Below are positions 32,510-40,012 of a DNA stretch of 64,000 nucleotides, piece by piece. The translations under genes were made by a program, and so were the position numbers. The notes beneath the pieces are model-generated. The model saw only the letters and a list, made by a program, of their open reading frames with translations. It was not told the DNA's origin and did no database searches. The stretch is from Actinoallomurus soli (lineage in GTDB: Bacteria > Actinomycetota > Actinomycetes > Streptosporangiales > Streptosporangiaceae): contig NZ_JAMXMV010000015.1 in assembly GCF_024055715.1 (NCBI RefSeq), positions 1 through 64,000 of the forward strand, given 5' to 3'. How positions within the stretch are numbered: the stretch's first letter is position 1; every line of letters starts with the position of its first letter.

Positions 32510-32710
32510 GTGAAAATCCCCCGCGATCTACGACAGCTCGCCCGGCGCGCCGAAGCCGCCGGGTGGACCATCACCCTGACCAGCAACAACCATCTCGCCT
32601 GGAAGCCGCCGTCAGGGCGCACCGTCTTCTGCCCGTCGACGCCGTCGGATCACCGCTCCGTCCAGAACGTCATCGGCAAGCTCCGGCGTGCCGGCCTGAA
32701 CACCCGCTGA
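32510..32710 (+). CDS. HicA-like toxin-family protein
   Basis: 66 aa, GTG start after AGGAAG. The layout fits the actinomycete HicA-like group: an N-terminal helix (IPRDLRQLARRAEAAGWTI), a strand pair ending in NNHLAWKPPSGRTVF, then TPSDHRSVQNVIGKLRRAGL. HicA toxins are mRNA interferases using a His in the strand after the first helix; here His29 in NNHLAW is the candidate. No HicB antitoxin is visible on either side, so it could be a solitary, perhaps domesticated copy. Confidence 0.72.
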   Translation: MKIPRDLRQLARRAEAAGWTITLTSNNHLAWKPPSGRTVFCPSTPSDHRSVQNVIGKLRRAGLNTR

Positions 32711-32754
32711 CGTTCGGCGGTTCGGATGAGACGGCTCTGGAGGGTCCGTTCGCG

Positions 32755-33741
32755 TCACCGCGCCGGGCAGCGCGCGAGACGGTCGAGGACCTGCGCCAGC
32801 GACGCGTTAGTGAGGTCGCGGACCCGCGCGTACTCCTGCTCCGGATACTGCCGGGGCCCGTTCTCCACCAACATGATCAGGTAGAGGTAGGCCCGGTAGA
32901 GGTCGAGACGGACGCGGGCCGCCGGGGTCAGCTCCAGCGGGGTCACCTCGCGGTAGCCCGCCAGCAGGGGGTCGTCCTCGCGCAGCTCGCCGAAGATGGT
33001 CGGCGTGGCGAACTCCGCCAGCGGGTCGCCCCAGAACGCGCGTTCGTGATCGATGATCGCCTGGATCCGCGGCGTGGCGGTGAGGTCGAGAAAGACGTTC
33101 CCCCGCCACACGTCGAAGTGCACGAGACGCGGTGTCACCACCTCGTCCAGGACGGGCGCGGCGGCGGTGAGCATCGCGCCGATCTCCTCGGCCGGCAGCG
33201 GCAACGGCGTCGGGTACCGCTCGACGTCGGCCAGCAGCGCCCCCGCCATCGCGAGGTACGCCGCGCGCCAGGTCGTCCCGGTGATCCCCGCGTACGGGTA
33301 GCCGAAGACGGTGCCGGTGACCGTGTGCAGCCGCGCGAGGTGGCGGCCCAGCTCGCGGCGGAGTGCGTCCTCCCCCGCCGGCTCGACGTCGTTCCACGAG
33401 ACGCCGTCGAGCGCGCCGAGCAGCAGGAGGTCGCCCCCGAGCACCGGATCGTCGAACACCGCGCCGAGCAGCGGCGGCACCGGAACCCCCGCCGCGGCGG
33501 CCAGCCCGTACGCCTCCGCCTCGGTCCGCAGCAGGAAGCGCTCGTAGCTGAGCTGTTCGAGGTCATGCGGCGGCGCCAGCTTGAGCACCACCTCGCGGCC
33601 GTCGTCGAGGGTGAGCCGCCAGACCGCGTTGGCGAACCCGTCCGTCAGCTCGGTCGACGCGACCACCCCGGCACCGAGGACCCGCCGCGCCAGCGCGTCC
33701 AGTTCGGCGCCGCTCAGGCGGCGCTTGGTCCTGCTGTCCAC
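32755..33741 (-). CDS. Second APH-family phosphotransferase
   Basis: 328 aa. The ATP-binding lobe has GFANAVWRLTLDDGREVVLKLAP, and the catalytic loop is LVHFDVWRGNVFLD with IIDHERAFWGDPLAE as the metal-binding segment; note H-F-D instead of H-G-D, and DHE for DFG. It is not closely similar to the APH at 31153. Long APH-like proteins of this type include fructosamine and macrolide kinases. The substrate is unknown. It is transcribed alone, convergent with the HicA-like gene. Confidence 0.85.
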   Translation of the reverse strand: MDSRTKRRLSGAELDALARRVLGAGVVASTELTDGFANAVWRLTLDDGREVVLKLAPPHDLEQLSYERFLLRTEAEAYGLAAAAGVPVPPLLGAVFDDPVLGGDLLLLGALDGVSWNDVEPAGEDALRRELGRHLARLHTVTGTVFGYPYAGITGTTWRAAYLAMAGALLADVERYPTPLPLPAEEIGAMLTAAAPVLDEVVTPRLVHFDVWRGNVFLDLTATPRIQAIIDHERAFWGDPLAEFATPTIFGELREDDPLLAGYREVTPLELTPAARVRLDLYRAYLYLIMLVENGPRQYPEQEYARVRDLTNASLAQVLDRLARCPAR

Positions 33742-33816
33742 GGCCTCGATTCTGCGGCCTGGCCGATCGCCGGTCCACCGTTCTCCGTCGCCGCCCTCGC
33801 GGGACGGCGGGGGCCG

Positions 33817-34254
33817 TCAGATCACGCGGTCCGGCCGCCGGCCGATCCGGCCTTCCGGACACGGGTGTTCTGCATCCCGGTTCGGGCAGCAGGCCACGGT
33901 CAGGTCGATGAAGTTCCCGCCTCTGAGCCACCAGGCCCAGACGACGTCGTTGCCCCGGCGCAGGGTGTCGAGGGCGTTGGCGGTCATGGTCTCCAGGGAG
34001 GGCGCCTGGAGCTGCCGGTCCAGGTGCATGCGCTGGTCGGCGACGTCGGTGTACTGCCGGGCCAGCCAGGTCACCGCCTCGCCGGGGTCGTCCCAGGTGC
34101 CCTTGACCATTCGGGCGGGTTTGCTGAGCCAGGCGCTGGTGGCCTCGGGTGGGACGACGGCGGTCTGGAACTCGGGCGTTCCGGGGCGGCGTGCGTCGTC
34201 GAACGGTTTGATCGCCTCGCCGGGACCTCGGTAGAGGTACGCATGGAAGTGCAC
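33817..34254 (-). CDS. Conserved-looking hypothetical protein
   Basis: 145 aa, soluble, no signal peptide or membrane segment. Trp-rich stretches (VVWAWWLRGGNFIDLTVACCPN) and a Cys pair near the C terminus are notable. I recognise no domain. Codon usage is normal for the window, and it sits behind the terminator of the ATPase/DUF397 operon, so it has its own promoter in about 25 bp or is read through. Confidence 0.6.
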   Translation of the reverse strand: MHFHAYLYRGPGEAIKPFDDARRPGTPEFQTAVVPPEATSAWLSKPARMVKGTWDDPGEAVTWLARQYTDVADQRMHLDRQLQAPSLETMTANALDTLRRGNDVVWAWWLRGGNFIDLTVACCPNRDAEHPCPEGRIGRRPDRVI

Positions 34255-34278
34255 GGATCAGTCCCTAAGATCGTGGGA

Positions 34279-34311
34279 GGCGTCCCCCCGACTTCGCCTC
34301 GGGGGGACGCC
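34279..34311 (-). terminator. Terminator of the leftward ATPase-DUF397 operon
   Basis: A perfect 12-bp stem (GGCGTCCCCCCG with its complement) around a 9-nt loop begins 8 bp beyond the stop of the DUF397-like gene. Confidence 0.85.
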
Positions 34312-34318
34312 CTGTCAC

Positions 34319-34420
34319 TCACCGCATGCCGATGACGGCGATCTCGACGCAGGCCTCACCGTCCTCACCGGTATAGCCACCGCACCGGCGCACGGCCTTG
34401 CGCCACACCGCTTCATTCAC
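34319..34420 (-). CDS. DUF397-like peptide
   Basis: 33 aa from a GTG start at 34420, with a very good ribosome-binding site (GGAGGAGG) 8 nt upstream. The sequence follows the DUF397 pattern: Trp near the N terminus (AVWRKAV), then GEACVEIAV, compared with WRKSS and GNCVEVA in the family. DUF397 proteins are small partners of WhiJ-type XRE regulators. This copy lies on the opposite side of the regulator from the canonical one at 36277. Confidence 0.75.
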   Translation of the reverse strand: MNEAVWRKAVRRCGGYTGEDGEACVEIAVIGMR

Positions 34421-34476
34421 GAACCCCACCTCCTCCCTGTCCTCGCCGTGGCCCTCCGCGAGCAGCGGAGGGAGGT

Positions 34477-34728
34477 TCAGGAGGCGGGCATCGTCTCGGT
34501 GCCCTGCGAACCCGGCAGGGACGGACGGGGCCAGGTCTCGGCGATGGCCTGGCGGAACTCGGCCAGCACCCGGCCGTACAGCGCCCAGCGTTGCTGTTCC
34601 AGCTCCCGCTGGCCGCGACCGCGGATCTTGTACCTGCCGGACGCGGAGACGGCGACCCACTCCCGGGTGAGCGGGTCCTCTTGGACGGTGAAGCCGGGGA
34701 TCACCGGCACCGGCCGCTGTGCGGTCAC
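34477..34728 (-). CDS. Small hypothetical protein coupled to the ATPase
   Basis: 83 aa. The start overlaps the stop of the upstream ATPase gene (ATGA). A central strand-like part (YKIRGRGQRELEQQRW) precedes a helical C terminus. No family recognised. Translational coupling makes a role in the same regulatory module likely. Confidence 0.72.
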   Translation of the reverse strand: MTAQRPVPVIPGFTVQEDPLTREWVAVSASGRYKIRGRGQRELEQQRWALYGRVLAEFRQAIAETWPRPSLPGSQGTETMPAS

Positions 34729-35225
34729 CGGACGAGACCGGCGATGTCGGCCCGGGACAGGGTCGCCCCGGGCTTGACGAGCACGGCATGGACGATCTTG
34801 TCGATCTCCGAGACCTCGGCCCAGAGGTGGTCGGCCACGGCCGCACTGATGAGGACGCCCCGCCCACTGGTGTCCATCGGATCGGGCCGCCTCCTCCTCG
34901 GCAGCGCTCCGGGATACGGATCCCGGACACGCAGGTGGGTCCAGCGGGTCCTGGTCTCGACGCCGAGCCAGATGTCCGCGTCCACCTGAGACGGCGGAGC
35001 TCCTAAGGTCCGGACGCAGGTGAGGGCGTTGGTGACCAGCTCGGAGGTCACCAGCTCGACGTCGTAGACGAAGTCCGGATCAGCGGACCCCAGCCGGTCG
35101 CGCACCAACCGCCGCGCGTCCGCGACAGCCGACGGCAGAGGGGGAATCCGGGTCCAGCCCGGACCTGGAACGCAGACCTTCGCGATCTGGCTCGATCTTC
35201 TCGGTGATGGGACGCATTGCGTCAT
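34725..35225 (-). CDS. HATPase_c anti-sigma-factor-like ATP-binding protein
   Basis: 166 aa, SpoIIAB/RsbW-like fold. The N-box is visible as ELVTSELVTNAL; the ATP lid region has VRDPYPG and SGRGVLI. In actinomycetes such small GHKL proteins often sit beside WhiJ-type XRE regulators and DUF397 peptides. Here it is first in a leftward operon with the small hypothetical and the DUF397-like peptide, divergent from the XRE gene across an AT-rich region. The sigma factor or other partner is unknown. Confidence 0.85.
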   Translation of the reverse strand: MTQCVPSPRRSSQIAKVCVPGPGWTRIPPLPSAVADARRLVRDRLGSADPDFVYDVELVTSELVTNALTCVRTLGAPPSQVDADIWLGVETRTRWTHLRVRDPYPGALPRRRRPDPMDTSGRGVLISAAVADHLWAEVSEIDKIVHAVLVKPGATLSRADIAGLVR

Positions 35226-35299
35226 GGAGGCTCCTCGGGGGACGAAGAGTCGCTACTCAAAGTAGGAACTCAGTCACGATGCGCTCCACTATGCTCCAC

Positions 35300-35349
35300 C
35301 TATTAGCTAATTCGCAATGAGGTTCATGCTAATAGTCAAGATCTATTAG
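35300..35349. promoter_or_regulatory. CTATTAG operator cluster in the WhiJ-like divergent promoter
   Basis: Within an AT-rich 200-bp spacer, CTATTAG occurs at 35300-35306 and 35343-35349 and in inverted form (CTAATAG) at 35329-35335; the first overlaps the palindrome ATTAGCTAAT (35302-35311). Such half-sites are improbable by chance in DNA this GC-rich. They are good candidates for binding by the adjacent XRE regulator. Confidence 0.6.
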
Positions 35350-35425
35350 GCATTTTGTGGCGAGTGTCCGCTTCTGTGGCGAAAGCCCTACGATCAGTGA
35401 CGCTCAACGAGAGAGGACAGCTCAG

Positions 35426-36265
35426 ATGGCCGACGCCAGGCACAGCCCAACGGTCCGCCGTCGTCGACTCGCCCGGGAACTCCGGAGGCTCCGCGAGGCG
35501 GCGGGTCTGACCGCCGACGAGGTCAACCGCCGACTCGAATGGGCGAACGGCAAGGTAAACAAGTTGGAACGCGCATTGACCGTCCGGCCGCGCGTCACCG
35601 ATGTCCGAGTGCTCCTCGAGACCTATAACGTGACCGACCAGGCAATCCGGGAAGCACTCTTCGACCTGACCCGCCAGGCCCGCCAGCGCGGATGGTGGAC
35701 CGCGTACGGACCACTCGATGACAACTACGTCGAGTTCGAGGCCGAGGCAGCGAGAATCAGCACCTACGAGCTCGCCATCATCCCCGGCTTGCTGCAGACG
35801 CCGGAATACGCCCGCGCGATCCAGCGAGGCTCGATGAAGAACGAAGATGAGATCGAGAACCTCGTCCAGCTCCGCATGGAGCGCCAGAAGATCCTCACGG
35901 ACAAGAACCCACCGAAGTTGTGGGCGGTCATCGACGAGAACGCCTTGACCCGTTCCTTCGGCTCACAGGAGGCCAAGGTCGGCCAACTCCAACGGCTCAT
36001 AGACACCGAGCACCTGGAACACGTCACCGTCCAGGTCATGCCGATGAACATTGCTCCGCACGCAGGCCTTCACGGCTCATTCGTGATCCTGGACTATGAG
36101 GATGATCCGAGCCTGGTCTACTGCGAGGCACGGCCGGGCTCCTCCTATGTGGAAGGCGCCCCCGCAGTTGAGGAACGACGGAGCGTCTTTCAGTTCCTGA
36201 GCGCGACCGCGCTCGGGCCTGATGAGTCGATCGCCTGGCTCAGGCGGTTGGCGGAAGATGAATGA
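35426..36265 (+). CDS. XRE-family regulator with DUF5753 (WhiJ-like)
   Basis: 279 aa from ATG 35426, placed after GAGAGGA; an in-frame GTG lies 23 codons earlier. The N terminus is a helix-turn-helix (about 8-70: ARELRRLREAAGLTADEVNRRL, KVNKLERAL) and the rest is a DUF5753 domain (about 95-275: IPGLLQTPEYARAIQ, VTVQVMPMNIAPHAGLHGSFVIL). WhiJ and relatives regulate development and antibiotic production in Streptomyces together with DUF397 partners. A DUF397 gene overlaps or directly follows the stop. Base composition is visibly less GC-rich than the neighbours. Confidence 0.92.
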   Translation: MADARHSPTVRRRRLARELRRLREAAGLTADEVNRRLEWANGKVNKLERALTVRPRVTDVRVLLETYNVTDQAIREALFDLTRQARQRGWWTAYGPLDDNYVEFEAEAARISTYELAIIPGLLQTPEYARAIQRGSMKNEDEIENLVQLRMERQKILTDKNPPKLWAVIDENALTRSFGSQEAKVGQLQRLIDTEHLEHVTVQVMPMNIAPHAGLHGSFVILDYEDDPSLVYCEARPGSSYVEGAPAVEERRSVFQFLSATALGPDESIAWLRRLAEDE

Positions 36266-36276
36266 GGGAGTGCAGC

Positions 36277-36381
36277 GTGTCCCAGTCCCCCACCAGCAGC
36301 TGGCGCAAGAGCAGCCACTCCGGCGGCGGATCCGGCAACTGTGTCGAAATCGCCGTCGTCGGCGAGTCGCAGCGCGCGTAA
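36277..36381 (+). CDS. DUF397 peptide
   Basis: 34 aa from GTG 36277, 6 nt after GAGGGAG; an alternative ATG at 36262 overlaps the regulator's stop (ATGA) and would add five residues. The signature is complete: SSWRKSSHSGGGSGNCVEIAVV. It is the standard partner encoded after WhiJ-type regulators. A terminator follows. Confidence 0.88.
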   Translation: MSQSPTSSWRKSSHSGGGSGNCVEIAVVGESQRA

Positions 36382-36391
36382 GGCCGGAAGT

Positions 36392-36424
36392 GCGCAGCCC
36401 CAGGAGTGCTCCTGGGGCCTGCGC
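36392..36424 (+). terminator. Terminator after the DUF397 gene
   Basis: GCGCAGCCCCAGGAG pairs with CTCCTGGGGCCTGCGC, leaving one bulged base and a 2-nt loop, 11 bp after the stop codon. Confidence 0.8.
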
Positions 36425-36892
36425 CATGTCGGGGGCCGGGTCGACGGCACCTGATCACTGGCACCTACTGTGCTTAGACGGCAGCATCCGCCAGTGATCA
36501 AAGGTGCTGCAGGACTTCGCCGCCGCCGTGGTCGGGTTGCCGTCGATGTGGCGGGTCGATGACCGGTTTGCCGTGTTCGGGACGTCACTGCCGACGGCAC
36601 GGTGACCGGTCGGCCGGCCGGCCGGGTGGCTCGTTCGGCGCAGGGGATCACGCGCGGGTCATCTCATAGCTCGCGGTCATGGCTACGGACAGGTCGCCGT
36701 CCCCGCCGATGGTCGCCACCGTCTTCGCGGCGCCGACGCGCGCCAGGTAGACCATGCCGCTCAGGGCCAGTGCATGCGCCTGCTCGTCACCGCCGAGCCC
36801 CTTGACACCACGCCGACCAGGCCACGGCCGCGGTGGCCGCGGCCGCCCGCGCCGGTGTTTTCGCACGCCCCGCGGGCCACGACACCGATCGG
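36425..36892. other. Gene-poor region with possible remnant
   Basis: 468 bp. The first half has no protein-like frame. On the minus strand, about 36648-36800, a frame ends GMVYLARVGAAKTVATIGG and then GDLSVAMTASYEMTRA before a stop; this looks like the C terminus of a real protein but has no matching N terminus, because upstream it runs into the XRE-cupin gene in another frame. Probably a decayed fragment. Confidence 0.4.
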
Positions 36893-37474
36893 TCAGGTGC
36901 TCCAGGAAGCGGGGGCTATGACCCACAGTGCCTCGGAGGTGGCGGTCTCGTCCGGGTTGAGCCAGCTGTGCGGCTCTCGGCCCGAGAACGTCAGCGTGTC
37001 GCCCTCGGCCAGCGTCACCACCGAATCGCTGAACCGCACCTGAAGAGTACCGCGCAGCACGTGGACGACCTCGACCTCGCAGTTCAGCGTGTACAGCTCG
37101 TCCCCGCCGGTGGCGCCCGGCCCAGTGACGGAGCGGATCAGCTGGACCCTTCCCTGGCCGCGTGGGGTCAGCAGGCGCTCGTCCGCGCCCTGGCCGGTGA
37201 GCTGGATCTTCGGGGCGTCGCCGGCCCGTACGACGTCGTTCTTCGGGGCGGTGAACAGCTCGCCGACGGGCAGCGACAGCGCGGCGCACACCGTCACGAG
37301 CGTCGACACGCTCGGCGAGGTGACATCCCGCTCGATCCGGCTGATGAAACCCTTGGTCAGGCCGGTGCTCTGCGCGACCTGGTCGATCGTGAGCCCCTGG
37401 CGCTGCCGCGCGTCGCGCAGCCGGGCGCCGATGCGCGGCTCCTGGCCGCCGGCATCGATCGGCACTGACTTCAT
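36893..37474 (-). CDS. XRE-cupin transcriptional regulator (PuuR-like)
   Basis: 193 aa from ATG 37474, chosen because GAAGGGG precedes it; an in-frame ATG seven codons upstream is possible. An XRE helix-turn-helix (about 15-70: [38 protein letters not shown]) is joined to a cupin_2 domain (about 115-190: [29 protein letters not shown]). Such proteins are ligand-sensing repressors of amine, polyamine and amino-acid catabolic genes. It is divergent from the ureohydrolase-gabT-gabD genes and is very likely their regulator. Confidence 0.9.
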   Translation of the reverse strand: MKSVPIDAGGQEPRIGARLRDARQRQGLTIDQVAQSTGLTKGFISRIERDVTSPSVSTLVTVCAALSLPVGELFTAPKNDVVRAGDAPKIQLTGQGADERLLTPRGQGRVQLIRSVTGPGATGGDELYTLNCEVEVVHVLRGTLQVRFSDSVVTLAEGDTLTFSGREPHSWLNPDETATSEALWVIAPASWST

Positions 37475-37555
37475 CCGGCCCCTTCGTCCTGTCACCGGCC
37501 CGGACCGGCGGCGCGGCGGTTGCGGCCGGTCTAGGTCGCCGCCCGCACTCTACTT

Positions 37556-37572
37556 GTTTCTTGGCAGGAAAC
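37556..37572. promoter_or_regulatory. Inverted-repeat operator in the gab-type divergent promoter
   Basis: GTTTCTTGGCAGGAAAC has perfect 5-bp arms (GTTTC/GAAAC) and one further mismatch-tolerant pair inside, in the 143 bp between the repressor and the ureohydrolase starts. It is the best candidate site for the XRE-cupin repressor. Confidence 0.6.
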
Positions 37573-37617
37573 TCCCGTTGCTCTATGGTTATCACGCCAG
37601 GTAGCCGAGAGGACCCC

Positions 37618-38589
37618 ATGTCAGACCATCTGCCTCGCACGACCGAGAACGGCCACGTCGGTCCCGTGGTGGCCGGCGTCGTGCCCCGCTTCGCCGGGCC
37701 CGCGACGTTCGCCCGGCTGCCGCGGCTCGACGAGGTCTCCGACGTCGACGTCGCCGTGGTGGGCGTGCCCTTCGACACCGGGGTCAGCTACCGGCCGGGC
37801 GCCCGCTTCGGTCCCGCGCACGTACGGGAGTCGTCGCGGCTCCTGCGCCCGTACAACCCGGCGCTGGACGTCGGCCCGTTCGGCCGGCAGCAGGTGGCCG
37901 ACGCGGGCGACATCGCGGTCAATCCCTTCTCGATCGACGAGGCCGTGCGGCAGATCGAGGCGGGCTCGGACGCGCTCCTCGACCGGGCGGGCCGGTTGCT
38001 GACCATCGGCGGCGACCACACGATCGCGCTGCCGCTGCTGCGGTCGCTGACCCGCCGCCACGGCCCGGTCGCGGTCGTCCACTTCGACGCGCACCTCGAC
38101 ACCTGGGACACCTACTTCGGCGCGGCCACCACGCACGGCACGCCGTTCCGGCGGGCGTCCGAGGAGGGCCTGCTCGACCTGTCCGGCTGCCTGCACGTCG
38201 GGATCCGGGGCCCGCTGTACGACGCGGCGGACCTGACCGCCGACGCCGAGCTCGGCTTCCAGATCGTGCACGCCCGCGAGATGGAGGACCTGGGCACGCG
38301 CGGCGTCGCCGAGCGGATCCGTGAGCGGGTCGGCGAGCGGCCGGTCTATGTCTCGGTCGACATCGACGTTCTCGACCCGGCGTTCGCGCCCGGCACGGGC
38401 ACTCCGGAGTCCGGCGGCCTGCTCAGCCGTGAGCTGCTGGCCCTCCTGCGCGTGTTCGCCGACCTGGAGCTCGTCGGCGCCGACGTCGTCGAGGTCGCCC
38501 CGGCCTACGACCACGCGGAGATCACCGGGATCGCGGCCTCGCACGCGGCGTACGAGCTGCTGTCGGCGATGGCCCTGAGCCGTACATAA
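37618..38589 (+). CDS. Ureohydrolase: guanidinobutyrase/agmatinase
   Basis: 323 aa from ATG 37618 after GAGAGGA. Binuclear manganese ligands are all present: [23 protein letters not shown] and [20 protein letters not shown], which is the agmatinase subfamily signature. Family members release urea from agmatine or 4-guanidinobutyrate (or arginine). Because the next two genes complete GABA degradation, 4-guanidinobutyrate, giving GABA directly, is the most economical substrate; agmatine would give putrescine, for which no aminotransferase pair is needed in this order. Assignment between the two is inference from context. Confidence 0.87.
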   Translation: MSDHLPRTTENGHVGPVVAGVVPRFAGPATFARLPRLDEVSDVDVAVVGVPFDTGVSYRPGARFGPAHVRESSRLLRPYNPALDVGPFGRQQVADAGDIAVNPFSIDEAVRQIEAGSDALLDRAGRLLTIGGDHTIALPLLRSLTRRHGPVAVVHFDAHLDTWDTYFGAATTHGTPFRRASEEGLLDLSGCLHVGIRGPLYDAADLTADAELGFQIVHAREMEDLGTRGVAERIRERVGERPVYVSVDIDVLDPAFAPGTGTPESGGLLSRELLALLRVFADLELVGADVVEVAPAYDHAEITGIAASHAAYELLSAMALSRT

Positions 38590-38594
38590 CGCCA

Positions 38595-38617
38595 GTTACG
38601 GGTACGCCGTACGTAAC
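38595..38617. promoter_or_regulatory. Inverted repeat between ureohydrolase and gabT
   Basis: GTTACG and CGTAAC flank GGTACGCCGTA in the 57-bp gap. It is too weak a stem for a clear terminator and may be a second operator or a processing site. Confidence 0.35.
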
Positions 38618-38646
38618 ATCGCACGCACCGTTTGGAGAAGCACAGC

Positions 38647-39993
38647 ATGACCCCGCCCCCCGGCATCGAACAGCGCCGCATCCTCAAGACGGCGATCCCC
38701 GGTCCCCGCTCGGCCGAACTGCACGCGCGCAAGAACGCCGCGGTCTCCGCGGGCGTCTCCACCGGCCTTCCCGTCTACGTCGAGCGCGCCGGCGGCGGCA
38801 TCCTGGTCGACATCGACGGCAACCAGCTGATCGACTTCGGCTCGGGCATCGCGGTCACCACGGTCGGCAACGCCGCCCCGCGCGTGGTCGAGCGGGTGCA
38901 GGCGCAGGTCGCCGACTTCACCCACACCTGCTTCATGATCACCCCGTACGCCGAGTACGTGGAGGTCGCCGAGGCCCTGAACGAGCTGACGCCGGGCGAG
39001 CACGAGAAGCGCTCCGCGCTGTTCAACTCCGGCGCCGAGGCCGTGGAGAACGCCGTCAAGATCGCTCGCTCGTACACCGGCCGGTCGGCCATCGTGGCCT
39101 TCGACCACGCCTACCACGGGCGCACGAACCTGACCATGGCGCTCACCGCGAAGAACATGCCCTACAAGCACCGCTTCGGGCCGTTCGCCAATGAGATCTA
39201 CCGGGTGCCGATGGCGTACCCGTACCGCTGGCCCACGGGCCCGGAGAACTGCGCCGACGAGGCGTTCGAGGCGTTCGTCTCCCAGCTGCACGCCCAGGTC
39301 GGCGAGGAGAACACCGCCGCCGTGATCATCGAGCCGATCCAGGGCGAGGGCGGGTTCATCGTGCCGCCCGCCGACTACCTCGCGCGGATCGCGGAGTGGT
39401 GCCACGACAACGGCATCCTGCTGATCGCCGACGAGATCCAGACCGGGTTCTGCCGCACCGGCGACTGGTTCGCCTGCGACCACGAGGGCGTCGTCCCCGA
39501 CCTGATCACCACCGCGAAGGGCATCGCCGGCGGGCTGCCGCTCGCCGCGGTGACCGGGCGCGCCCAGGTGATGGACGCCGTCCACGGCGGCGGCCTCGGC
39601 GGCACGTACGGCGGCAACCCGGTCGCCTGCGCGGGCGCCCTCGGCGCGATCGAGACGATGCAGGCCGAGGACCTGCCGGCGCGGGCCCGCGCGATCGAGG
39701 CGCTGTTCGTGCCCCGGCTGCGGGAGATGGCCGCCAAGTTCCCCCAGATCGGCGACGTCCGGGGCCGCGGCGCGATGCTCGCGATCGAGCTGGTGTCCGA
39801 CCCCGAGGCCAAGACCCCGGACGCCGGGCTGACCGCCGCGGTGAACCGCGCCTGCCACGCCGCCGGCCTGGTCACCCTGACGGCGGGGACCTACGGCAAC
39901 GTGCTGCGGTTCCTGCCCCCGCTGTCCATCACCGACGAGCTGCTGGCCGAGGGCCTCGACATCCTCGAGCAGGCCTTCGCCGCGTCCGTCTGA
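38647..39993 (+). CDS. gabT: 4-aminobutyrate aminotransferase
   Basis: 448 aa from ATG 38647, with GGAGAAG upstream. A class III PLP aminotransferase: NSGAEAVENAVKIAR (phosphate-binding), FDHAYHGRTNLTMALT, ADEIQTGFCRTG (Asp contacting the pyridine nitrogen), and the PLP lysine in TTAKGIAGGLPLAAV near residue 290. It converts GABA and 2-oxoglutarate to succinate semialdehyde and glutamate. It lies between the ureohydrolase and the aldehyde dehydrogenase gene, 19 bp from the latter. Confidence 0.92.
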   Translation: MTPPPGIEQRRILKTAIPGPRSAELHARKNAAVSAGVSTGLPVYVERAGGGILVDIDGNQLIDFGSGIAVTTVGNAAPRVVERVQAQVADFTHTCFMITPYAEYVEVAEALNELTPGEHEKRSALFNSGAEAVENAVKIARSYTGRSAIVAFDHAYHGRTNLTMALTAKNMPYKHRFGPFANEIYRVPMAYPYRWPTGPENCADEAFEAFVSQLHAQVGEENTAAVIIEPIQGEGGFIVPPADYLARIAEWCHDNGILLIADEIQTGFCRTGDWFACDHEGVVPDLITTAKGIAGGLPLAAVTGRAQVMDAVHGGGLGGTYGGNPVACAGALGAIETMQAEDLPARARAIEALFVPRLREMAAKFPQIGDVRGRGAMLAIELVSDPEAKTPDAGLTAAVNRACHAAGLVTLTAGTYGNVLRFLPPLSITDELLAEGLDILEQAFAASV

Positions 39994-40012
39994 GCCCCCT
40001 GAGGACGAAGTC

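Noticed and set aside
36648-36800. Minus-strand frame ending GDLSVAMTASYEMTRA
   Set aside because: It looks like a real C terminus, but no start or N-terminal domain could be found and the family was not recognised; kept only as a possible remnant.
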